Notes: generated from the sequence alone by a model not told the origin. A stretch of DNA of 6,008 bases from Rhizorhabdus sp. (GCA_004297635.1 SCUQ01000169.1:1-6008); one strand, 5' to 3'. Positions 1-5,932 are shown, counted from the stretch's first letter. Translations and numbers: made by a program.

Positions 1-107
1 CCCGCCGCGATCGCCGCCGCGACCATATCCTCGGCCGGCGAGGCGCCGCGCAGAAAACTGTAGTTGCTAGCGGCGACCATCTCGACGAAGGGGACGGCCC
101 CGGTCAT
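1..107 (-). CDS. dnaE2: Error-prone DNA polymerase DnaE2, N-terminal fragment
   Basis: Only the first 35 codons are present; the gene runs off the left edge. Residues 15-23 read NYSFLRGAS, the signature near the start of the PHP domain in DnaE2 (ImuC) family polymerases. DnaE2 is the C-family polymerase that carries out mutagenic translesion synthesis together with ImuA and ImuB. The ATG at 107-105 overlaps the imuB stop at 106-104 as ATGA, and no good Shine-Dalgarno precedes it, so translation is probably coupled to imuB. Position and order (imuA, imuB, then this gene) make the call strong despite the short fragment. One oddity is that the His expected a few residues before the NYSF motif (as in many DnaE2 proteins, ELHxxSNFSFLRGAS) is Val11 here. 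DnaE1 is unlikely, because it would show an HxH and LLDGA-like start and would not sit in this operon. Confidence 0.9.
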   Translation of the reverse strand, partial: MTGAVPFVEMVAASNYSFLRGASPAEDMVAAAIAA

Positions 108-1672
108 GCGAACAGGCCGTGGATATACCAGGCGGGGGCCTTCGCCTCGCGCCCGTACAGGCCCAGCCGGAACAGCCAGAAGCGGCGGCCCTTGCGGTCC
201 TCCACGCGGTAATAGTCGCGGCTTAGCCCGGCATTGTCGGCGCGGCGCCACCACAGCGCGCCGATCCGTTCCGGCCCCTCGGCCAAGGTCACTTCATGCA
301 GCTCGCGCCGCCAGCGGAAACGCTGGGGCGGGCCATCGGGAACCCCGGCCAAGACATCGATCAGCTGGGGCGGATCGAAGATATGGGTGGGGCGCAGCGG
401 CGGTTCGCCCGCCTCGGCCTCGGGCCATTGGCCCGGCGGGGCGGGCTCGATCGCCGGGAAGGCGAAGGCCGCCTGCTCGGGGATATGGCTGTCCTGCGGC
501 GCCAGCCGGCGGACCCGGTTGCGGCCCAGCCGGGTCGAGAGGCGATCGAGCAGCTGGGCCAGTTCGCCCTCCGCCACCGCTCCGCCTTCGAGCGGAAGCT
601 GGAGCGGGGCGAGCGCCTCGAAAGCGGGCACCGAGAGACGGACCAGATCGAAACCGAAGCCGGGATCGACCGGATCGGAAAGTGCCGCCAGCCGCTCGTC
701 GAACAGCCGCATGACCACCGCGACATCGCGCACCGGCAGGCCGGTCTCGATCCGCAAGGCGCGCACCAGCCCGTCGGTGCGGAACAGCTGCGCCTCGAAC
801 CGGCGGCCGCCCTGATGCGCCTTCTCCATCCGGCGCGCCGCCTGCGCGGCCAGCTCGCCGATCGCGGCAAGCGCGGCCTCGGTGCGGCCGATCGGTTCGG
901 CAAAGCGGCGTTCGAGCATAAGCGCCGGCTGGGGCCGCCGGGCGGTGATGCGGACATCGCGCCCGCCCGCGATCCGCCGCAGCTTGTCGCCCGCCGCTTC
1001 GCCAAAGCGCGCGGCCAGGACCTGGGAGGGGCGCGCCTCCAGATCGGCGAGGCGCTTGAGGCCGGCGCGGCGCAGCGCGGTGGTTTCCTCCCCGTCGAGT
1101 TCGAGGGCTTCGACGGGGAGATGCATGAGCGCTTCCCCTTCAGGGGAGGGCTGGAAACTTTTGTCATAACGCGCCAGCGCATGGGCGGCATCCGGGGTAT
1201 CGGCGAGCGCGGAGCGTACCGTCATGCCCAGCCGTCCGAGCCGTCCGACGAGATCGTCCTGCAGGGCCGCCTCCCCGCCGAACAGATGTGCGCAGCCGCT
1301 GATGTCGAGAATCAGGCCGTCGGGCGGATCGAGCGCCACCATCGGCGTATAGCGATCACAGCCATCGGCGATCCGTTCGAGCAGGCGGGCATCGGCCCCG
1401 GCATCGTCATCGGCGATGCCGAGCATCGGCTCACGCGCCCGCGCATCGGCAAGGCTGAGGCCCGGCGCGAGTCCAAGCGCCAGCGCGGCCCGGTTGACCG
1501 CGGCGAGGCGCATCGCGCCTTTGCGCTTCTCGACAAGAGCAAAGGGCGCATCAGGCGGAAAGCCGGTCTGTTGCGCTCCCGCCCGGATCGCCCGCGCCAG
1601 CCGGTCCGCCGGCAGGAAGGGGAAGGCCAGCGCCAGATAGCGGCGCTTCCCGGAAGAGATGCCGGAAGACAT
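104..1672 (-). CDS. imuB: ImuB, inactive Y-family polymerase-like mutasome hub
   Basis: The protein has 522 residues from the ATG at 1672, the usual ImuB length. It is a Y-family polymerase homologue that has lost catalysis and acts as the adaptor joining the beta clamp, ImuA and DnaE2 at damaged DNA. Residues 11-23 (RYLALAFPFLPAD) occupy the place of the catalytic DxD strand and carry no acidic pair. At 122-126 LDISG replaces the polymerase SIDE-type motif, keeping Asp123 but not the Glu. QLPLEG at 358-363 closely resembles the clamp-binding QLPLWG of mycobacterial ImuB. The C-terminal block at 469-522 (RIGALWWRR, SRDYYRVED, WYIHGLFA) is typical of ImuB. The start follows the family-like RRYLA N-terminus. 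A GTG at 1681 with GGAG seven bases upstream would add three residues and is a fair alternative. The gene overlaps imuA by 122 bases and dnaE2 by 4 (ATGA), so it is clearly in one operon. Confidence 0.95.
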   Translation of the reverse strand: MSSGISSGKRRYLALAFPFLPADRLARAIRAGAQQTGFPPDAPFALVEKRKGAMRLAAVNRAALALGLAPGLSLADARAREPMLGIADDDAGADARLLERIADGCDRYTPMVALDPPDGLILDISGCAHLFGGEAALQDDLVGRLGRLGMTVRSALADTPDAAHALARYDKSFQPSPEGEALMHLPVEALELDGEETTALRRAGLKRLADLEARPSQVLAARFGEAAGDKLRRIAGGRDVRITARRPQPALMLERRFAEPIGRTEAALAAIGELAAQAARRMEKAHQGGRRFEAQLFRTDGLVRALRIETGLPVRDVAVVMRLFDERLAALSDPVDPGFGFDLVRLSVPAFEALAPLQLPLEGGAVAEGELAQLLDRLSTRLGRNRVRRLAPQDSHIPEQAAFAFPAIEPAPPGQWPEAEAGEPPLRPTHIFDPPQLIDVLAGVPDGPPQRFRWRRELHEVTLAEGPERIGALWWRRADNAGLSRDYYRVEDRKGRRFWLFRLGLYGREAKAPAWYIHGLFA

Positions 1673-2372
1673 GTTCGTCACGATTCCACTCCAGCCAGGC
1701 GTGCAGGCCCTCCAGCCCGCCGCGATGGCGCAGCAATTCCATCTCGATCGCCGGATGCCCCGGTGCACCGGCTTCCAGGGGCGCCGATCCCAGCGAACGG
1801 ACCCGCCAACGGCTGTAGGCGGCGCTTGGCCCCGGTTTGGCCCCGGCGCGCAGGATCAGCACCGTCACCCCCGACTTCTCCGCCGCGACCGCGAGCCGCC
1901 GGCTCGCCGTCAGATCGAGGCCGCGGGCCGCCTTCCATGGCTCGACCAGCAGCGCGCCGAGCTGTGGACAGCGCACCGCATCGCCGGCCGCGCGCAGCAA
2001 AGCCGCCTCATCGGGCGCCACCACCTCGATCAGCCGCGCCGGATCGAAACCCAGTTCGACCAGCCCCGGCCCGTAGAGCGCCCCCGCCGACCGCACGCCG
2101 CCATCCTGGCGCAACCACAGCACCGGTCCCGCCCCGGCCCGACCCCCTGCTGCCTGAAGCGCCAACATCAGCGCGGCGCCCGCCATGGCGGCGCGATCAT
2201 CTTCTTCGCCCGCGAACAGCTCATGCAGCCGCCCCTTGGGCAGCCCCCCGCCGAGCTGCGCGTCGAGCATGGCCCCGCCCAGCGCGAACAGCGCCGCGCC
2301 CGTCGGCGTCGGCCCTTCGATCGCGCTGACGCGCGCCCGCAGGACGGCCATGATGTCTGGCGACTCGTTCAT
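1551..2372 (-). CDS. imuA: ImuA, RecA-like translesion synthesis accessory protein
   Basis: The protein has 273 residues and is the first gene of the mutasome operon. ImuA is a RecA/SulA-related protein that pairs with ImuB and is needed for DnaE2-dependent induced mutagenesis. Family-like blocks are LHELFAGEEDDRAAMAG (49-65), LWLRQDGG (85-92), a strand-helix region ALLVEPWKAARGLDLTASRR (140-159), VTVLILR (169-175) and a terminal EMELLRHRGG (210-219). No intact Walker A GxxxxGKT is seen, in keeping with the ImuA subfamily rather than true RecA. The last 40 codons overlap imuB in another frame. The tail past about residue 240 is Gly/Pro/Ala rich and may be a by-product of that overlap. The start at 2372 lies only six bases from the LexA operator, and ATG codon 8 (2351) is an alternative giving a more family-like MAVLRAR start. 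Regulation is by LexA, judged from the operator. Confidence 0.9.
   Translation of the reverse strand: MNESPDIMAVLRARVSAIEGPTPTGAALFALGGAMLDAQLGGGLPKGRLHELFAGEEDDRAAMAGAALMLALQAAGGRAGAGPVLWLRQDGGVRSAGALYGPGLVELGFDPARLIEVVAPDEAALLRAAGDAVRCPQLGALLVEPWKAARGLDLTASRRLAVAAEKSGVTVLILRAGAKPGPSAAYSRWRVRSLGSAPLEAGAPGHPAIEMELLRHRGGLEGLHAWLEWNRDEHVFRHLFREAPLSGAGLPLPAGGPAGAGDPGGSATDRLSA
1689..1692 (-). promoter_or_regulatory. Possible ribosome binding site for imuB (GGAG)
   Basis: GGAG on the minus strand ends seven bases before a GTG at 1681-1679 that is in frame with imuB, and sixteen bases before the ATG at 1672. The spacing fits the GTG better, so the true ImuB start may be GTG and give an MTNMSSG N-terminus. 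Ribosomes finishing imuA already pass through this region, so the site may matter little. Confidence 0.35.
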
Positions 2373-2378
2373 ATAATT

Positions 2379-2393
2379 GTTCTCTATTTGTTC
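2379..2393 (-). promoter_or_regulatory. LexA operator (SOS box) of imuA-imuB-dnaE2
   Basis: The sequence is GTTC TCTATTT GTTC read on the plus strand (GAAC-N7-GAAC on the minus strand). This is an exact match to the direct-repeat LexA box known from alphaproteobacteria, which differs from the palindromic CTGT-N8-ACAG box of enterobacteria. It sits six bases upstream of the imuA ATG at 2372 and just downstream of a TTGACT -35-like hexamer. LexA bound here would cover the expected transcription start. imuA-imuB-dnaE2 cassettes are known LexA targets, so site and context agree. Confidence 0.9.
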
Positions 2394-2422
2394 TTATTCT
2401 TCCCTGACTGCGACAGAGTCAA
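2394..2422 (-). promoter_or_regulatory. Probable imuA promoter
   Basis: On the minus strand TTGACT (2422-2417) matches five of six positions of a sigma-70 -35 element. The -10 is less clear. AAGAAT (2401-2396) matches four of six but with a short 15-base spacer, while GAATAA (2399-2394) has the ideal 17-base spacer and a poor match. Either way the LexA box lies at or just beyond the -10, where a repressor would block initiation. The start point would fall in or next to the operator, so the imuA transcript would have a very short leader or none. The TTGACT element is also part of an imperfect inverted repeat at 2402-2425. Confidence 0.5.
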
Positions 2423-2560
2423 GGGCGCGGAGACGAACCGCCTCTCATATTCGTCATGGGATTACCGACACGAGCGCACTCAGTCCGCGCCGATCAGCCT
2501 CCAGCCGCCATAGTCGCGAGACAGTGAGAAACATACCGGCCCTCCGCCTGCCTCTCTTGA

Positions 2561-3736
2561 CTACCGGCGCTCCGACGACCAGGGGAAATTAATGTAGCGG
2601 TCGCGGCTGTCGAAACAGATGTTGCCATACATCTTCAAATAGGAATTGCGGCGCCGAGGATCGATGTAAACCGCCCTTGGGTCTGCGACGTCACGCTCAT
2701 ATCGCGCGATATTGGCGATCGTCAGAGCCTTTGGAAGGATGTCCATCGCCTGCGGCACGAATTTCCCATCCAGCCAGTCGGAAGCGAAGCGCCCCATCGC
2801 GTACCCGAAAATGGGGGATGCCAGGCTGATGCTGGCCTTATAGGGACTCCCGGCCTTCTTCAGCTCCGCGACAGCCTCCCGCTCTCCGTCGATGCCCCCG
2901 AGAAACTGGGTGGGTCGCGCCTTGCCCGCTTCGCGCAAGGCAGCCAGCGCACCCAGAACCACGGTGTCGGCGCCCAGGACCACATCGACTTTTGGCTGCG
3001 CAAGCAGGATCGTCTTCATGGTGCGATATCCGCCTGCCTTATCCACCGTGGCGGGCGAAATGTCGGCCACGATGGTCACCCCCGGCATCTTCCGAAACAT
3101 ATCGCGCATCGCCGTGAAGCGGGGCGCGAGGAACTGGAGATTGTCGTGGGTCAGCAACACCACCTTGGCCTTTCCGCCCAGACGGGAGCGGATGTGCGCA
3201 ACCGCAGCTTCCGCCAGCACCTTGCCCGTCAGATATTGCGGCGCGTTTAAGATCGTGGTGGCGGGCGGTGGCACGATCGCCCCGACATAGGCTCCGCTCC
3301 CGATCACCCTTTTGAGAGCCGGGCTTAGCGAAGGCGGATCTATGGGAGCGACGACGATCGAGCCGATCTTGCCGGCATGGAGACCATTGATCTGTCTTAC
3401 CATCAGGGCAGGATCATTATTGGCGCGCAATATGCGGAACTTCAGCCCCCTATCCGAAGCGGCGGACGCCAGCCCGCGCCCGATGCCGCGCACGAACTCA
3501 CGCTCATTATCCTGAACGAATACCAGCTCCTTTCGCAGGCCCCTGGGGCTGGTACAGCTCTGCGCGGTTGGATCGAAGGCCGGAAGGACTACCGGTCTGG
3601 TGAGACCATTGCCCTGCGCATAAGCGGCCGACGGAGACGTGATGGCGAGAAGCGCCGCCGGCACGCCGCGCGCCAGATGACCGACAAGCACGAGTCCCCT
3701 TGAGCGCATCGGACCGGATGGAGCGGGAAATCTCAT
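2561..3736 (-). CDS. Secreted sugar-binding-type periplasmic protein (type 1 PBP, RbsB-like), likely sensor partner
   Basis: The protein has 391 residues and an N-terminal signal peptide: basic residues (Arg11, Arg13), a hydrophobic stretch around 14-32, and an AYA-Q cleavage site at 40/41. The mature part follows the two-lobe periplasmic binding fold of the RbsB class. It has a first strand ELVFVQDNEREFVRGIGRGL (70-89), a hinge-side IGSIVVAPIDPPSLSPAL (124-141), VVLGADTVVLGALAALREAG (252-271), and FLGGIDGEREAVAELKKAG (278-296) with Asp257 and Asp283 at usual ligand-side positions. The ligand cannot be told from sequence. Two cysteines (61 and 374) lie near the ends of the mature chain and might form a disulfide. 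The ATG at 3736 overlaps the upstream kinase stop as ATGA, so the two are coupled; Met10 is an alternative start. No ABC permease or ATPase gene lies on either side, so a sensory rather than transport role is inferred. Confidence 0.85.
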   Translation of the reverse strand: MRFPAPSGPMRSRGLVLVGHLARGVPAALLAITSPSAAYAQGNGLTRPVVLPAFDPTAQSCTSPRGLRKELVFVQDNEREFVRGIGRGLASAASDRGLKFRILRANNDPALMVRQINGLHAGKIGSIVVAPIDPPSLSPALKRVIGSGAYVGAIVPPPATTILNAPQYLTGKVLAEAAVAHIRSRLGGKAKVVLLTHDNLQFLAPRFTAMRDMFRKMPGVTIVADISPATVDKAGGYRTMKTILLAQPKVDVVLGADTVVLGALAALREAGKARPTQFLGGIDGEREAVAELKKAGSPYKASISLASPIFGYAMGRFASDWLDGKFVPQAMDILPKALTIANIARYERDVADPRAVYIDPRRRNSYLKMYGNICFDSRDRYINFPWSSERR

Positions 3737-5073
3737 GCCGACGGTGCTGTTGAGAATACCAGCCGGGCCGCCGTCCCCGGGGTTCGATTGATATACTCGA
3801 CTTTCGTCTTCAGCGCGGCAGCCATCGCAGCGATGATCTTCGACCCCAGCCCCGTTCCACCCGGACGCACGGTGTGCCCCAGCCCGATGCCATCATCCTG
3901 CACGACAAGCTCAGCCCGCCCTTCCGGAAGCTTTCGCAACATGACGCGGATATCGCCCGATTGACCCGCCGGATAAGCATATTTGAAGGCGTTGGTTACC
4001 AGTTCCGTGGCTAGCACTCCAAGACTGATACTCTGGTCCGTAGGCAAGAGAACCGGGTCGAGCGTGCTTGTAAGCCGGGCCGTATGGCCGTCGTTGTGCA
4101 TGGCGACACCAAGATTTTCCAGCATTACCCGGAGATAATCGTTCAAGGCCACCGATGTTACGTCGCTCGACGTGTAGAGGCTCTTGTGAATCTGCGATAT
4201 CGCGTGGATTCGTGTCTCCGTTTCCTTCAGCGCGCGCCTCGCCGATTCATCGATAACGGTTCTGGATTGCATGTGGACGAGAGCCGCCACGAGCTGAAGA
4301 CTGTTGGCGACGCGATGATTGACTTCGGACAACAGCAATTCTGCGCGTTCGCGGGCCAGTGCCAGCTCCTGCGTCCTTGTTTCAACCCGCTCCTCGAGCG
4401 TGAGGTTGATCGCACGCACCTCGTCACGCGCCTGCGTAATCTCCCGCCGGTTGCGATAGACCGTGAAGGCCACCGCAATCACGACAAGAATTATGACCAA
4501 TGCGGCGACGATGGAAACCCATCGCAGCATGGCGGCATTATTCTGCTGCTCATCCTCGAAAAATGCCGATCTTTCGTCGGCCTCCAGCATCGCGCCGTAG
4601 AGGAAGACGTTGATCTCATCCATCAGCGACTTGCCGCGATTACTGCGGATGATCGACAATGCGTCCGCATCCGATCCCTCACGCTTCAGGGTGACGCTCT
4701 GGTCCATTTCCCCCAGCTTGTCATCCACGGCCTCGCGCAGCCTGGAGAGGTATGCTGGAGACCGGGACGCCGTGACGACAAGCCTTTCGAGATCGGACAT
4801 TTGCTGCCGGGCGCGTACCTTGGCCGTATCATAGGGCGCCAGGTAGATTTCATTGCCGGTCAAAAGATAGCCGCGCTGGCTGGACTCCGCTGTTCGCAAC
4901 GCATCTCGCAGTTCGACCGCGGCGATCCGGATGTCTCTCTGCGACGCCGTGTCCTGGAAAAGGCTATTGGACCTTTCGCCAAGCCACATCGTCATTCCCA
5001 CGATGGCAAAGAGTGCGAGAAAGCCGATGACAAGGCCTCCGGCGACACCCAGGGCGAGACGTCTGCTTGCCAA
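3733..5073 (-). CDS. Membrane sensor histidine kinase, CHASE3-HisKA_2-HATPase_c
   Basis: The protein has 446 residues from a TTG at 5073. TM1 lies at about 5-30, followed by a periplasmic CHASE3-type helical domain at about 41-170 (AAVELRDALRTAESSQRGYL and later segments), TM2 at about 185-206, and a coiled-coil linker at about 209-245. The HisKA_2 dimerisation helix carries the predicted phospho-acceptor His253 in SEVNHRVANSLQ. The ATPase domain has the N box ELVTNAFKYAYP (Asn361), G1 DDGIG (393-397) and G2 GTGLG (406-410), so it looks active. The TTG start is preferred because AGGAG lies eight bases upstream and the first residues then lead straight into TM1. An upstream GTG at 5184 would add 37 residues that look non-coding (Arg/Ser/Pro rich). 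The gene ends in an ATGA overlap with the binding-protein gene. No response regulator is in the window. Kinases of this HisKA_2/HWE group often act on PhyR-type or single-domain regulators. Confidence 0.88.
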   Translation of the reverse strand: MASRRLALGVAGGLVIGFLALFAIVGMTMWLGERSNSLFQDTASQRDIRIAAVELRDALRTAESSQRGYLLTGNEIYLAPYDTAKVRARQQMSDLERLVVTASRSPAYLSRLREAVDDKLGEMDQSVTLKREGSDADALSIIRSNRGKSLMDEINVFLYGAMLEADERSAFFEDEQQNNAAMLRWVSIVAALVIILVVIAVAFTVYRNRREITQARDEVRAINLTLEERVETRTQELALARERAELLLSEVNHRVANSLQLVAALVHMQSRTVIDESARRALKETETRIHAISQIHKSLYTSSDVTSVALNDYLRVMLENLGVAMHNDGHTARLTSTLDPVLLPTDQSISLGVLATELVTNAFKYAYPAGQSGDIRVMLRKLPEGRAELVVQDDGIGLGHTVRPGGTGLGSKIIAAMAAALKTKVEYINRTPGTAARLVFSTAPSA

Positions 5074-5081
5074 TTCCCGGT

Positions 5082-5086
5082 CTCCT
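5082..5086 (-). promoter_or_regulatory. Ribosome binding site deciding the kinase start
   Basis: AGGAG on the minus strand lies eight bases before the TTG at 5073-5071. It is the best Shine-Dalgarno seen upstream of the first membrane helix. The in-frame GTG codons at 5184, 5139 and 5109 have only weak purine stretches before them. The site therefore supports a TTG start and leaves about 130 bases between the kinase and the LysR gene. Confidence 0.55.
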
Positions 5087-5203
5087 GATGCCTGGCGTCC
5101 GGCCGCCACGCCTTGGCAGATGCGGGGCGTCGATACCACGGGATTCCGATGCCAGCTACGGGGTCGCTGGCGGTCGCTGATCACGATGGTATTCCGGAGG
5201 CGA

Positions 5204-5932
5204 TCAGCCCTGGGTCCCTCTTAGCAGCCACGCCCGGAAATCCGCCATCGCCGGGCTGTCCTGCCGCGACATCAGGCGGGTGAGCCAGTAGCGGCCGGTC
5301 GCGATCTCCGTTTCGAACGGCTGGACCAGCTGGCCGGCGAGCAGCAGCTTTTCGAACATCCGCGGCGGGGCCAGCGCAACGCCATGCCCGGCCAGCGCTG
5401 CATCGACCATCAGGATCGAGCTGTCGAAGACCGGCCCCCGCAGCGCCGGGCAGCTTCCGCCCGCTACATCGAACCAGCGTGGCCATTCGTCGGCACGGTA
5501 GGAGCGCAGCAGGGTCTCGCGCGCCAGCCCTGCCGGATCGCCGCCGATCCGTTCCGCCATCGCCGGACGGCACAGCGGGGTGAGCGGGGCCGCCATCACC
5601 GGATCGGCATGGGTGCCGTGCCAAGCGCCATCGCCGAAGCGGATCGCGAGATCGAGTCCCTCCCCCGCCAGGTCGACCCGGTTGTTGTTGGTCATCAGCC
5701 GCAGATCGACATGGGGATGCGCCGAGGTGAATCCTCCGATCCGGTCGAGCAGCCAGCCCGCCGCGAAGGTGCCGACCACGCCGACCGTCAGCACCTCGCG
5801 CATATGCCCGCCCGCGAAGCGATCGAGCGTCGCCCCCATCCGGTCGAAGGCATCGGCCACCACCGGCACCAGCGCCTGCCCCTCGTCGGTGAGCGCCAGC
5901 CCACGCGGCAGGCGGCGGAACAGCGGCGTGCC
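5204..5932 (-). CDS. LysR-family regulator (GcvA/AmpR-type), N-terminus missing
   Basis: The last 242 codons of a LysR-type transcriptional regulator are present. The first readable residues, GTPLFRRLPRG then ALTDEGQAL, are the end of the winged-helix DNA-binding domain and the linker helix. About 55-60 residues of the helix-turn-helix are therefore lost. The rest is the substrate-binding domain: EVLTVGVVGTFAAGWLL, then DLRLMTNNNRVDLAGEGLDL, AIRFGDGAWHG, LLRSYRADEWPRWF and DAALAGHGVALAPP. The NRVDLAGEGLDLAIRFGDG and SYRADEW blocks are typical of the GcvA/AmpR subgroup, so it may control a gene beyond the window. The effector is unknown. The gene is broken not by mutation but because the sequence turns back on itself past about 5932, where the next bases are a reverse copy of this same gene. 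A GTG at 5869 is not a real start, since coding continues through it. It ends 130 bases before the kinase TTG. Confidence 0.9.
   Translation of the reverse strand, partial: GTPLFRRLPRGLALTDEGQALVPVVADAFDRMGATLDRFAGGHMREVLTVGVVGTFAAGWLLDRIGGFTSAHPHVDLRLMTNNNRVDLAGEGLDLAIRFGDGAWHGTHADPVMAAPLTPLCRPAMAERIGGDPAGLARETLLRSYRADEWPRWFDVAGGSCPALRGPVFDSSILMVDAALAGHGVALAPPRMFEKLLLAGQLVQPFETEIATGRYWLTRLMSRQDSPAMADFRAWLLRGTQG
5789..5869. repeat. Left arm of perfect 81-bp inverted repeat
   Basis: The reverse complement of these bases is identical, 81 of 81, to 5928-6008. This arm lies inside the LysR gene and in its normal reading frame (encoding VPVVADAFDR, then MGATLDRF, AGGHMREVL on the minus strand). 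It is therefore the native copy. Confidence 0.97.

Larger units (their letters stand above)
2373..2560. other. Intergenic region between the binding-protein gene and imuA
   Basis: The part next to imuA (2373-2401) is AT-rich and holds the operator and promoter described separately. The rest shows no convincing intrinsic terminator for the gene ending at 2561: no GC stem followed by a T-run was found on the minus strand. A 26-codon ORF lies at 2534-2454 on the minus strand. It starts with ATG, has GGAGG six bases upstream, and begins 27 bases after the upstream stop. It encodes MFLTVSRLWRLEADRRGLSA followed by LVSVIP. It has a good ribosome site but no recognised family, and chance is a fair explanation, so it is not called as a gene. 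Confidence 0.5.

Noticed and set aside
1673..1768. Longer imuB start at 1768
   Set aside because: The 32 extra residues are Arg/Cys/Trp rich, lie inside conserved imuA, and do not resemble ImuB N-termini.
296..2329. 677-codon open frame on the plus strand
   Set aside because: It lies entirely opposite imuB and imuA, whose minus-strand products match known families along their whole length. The plus product is Arg/Pro/Gly rich with no recognisable domain, as expected antisense to GC-rich genes.
2402..2425. Intrinsic terminator for the binding-protein gene
   Set aside because: The stem is imperfect and no run of T follows on the minus strand. It also overlaps the imuA -35 hexamer.
4084..5088. 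334-codon open frame on the plus strand
   Set aside because: It is antisense to the histidine kinase, which has all its catalytic boxes. The plus product shows no family features.
5074..5184. GTG start at 5184 for the kinase
   Set aside because: The added 37 residues look like translated non-coding DNA and lack a good ribosome site, while AGGAG precedes the TTG at 5073. It is not excluded, only less likely.
5867..5869. GTG as start of a short LysR-like protein
   Set aside because: The LysR linker sequence (LFRRLPRG, ALTDEGQAL) continues in frame upstream, so the GTG is an internal valine. The gene is truncated by the fold-back, not short.
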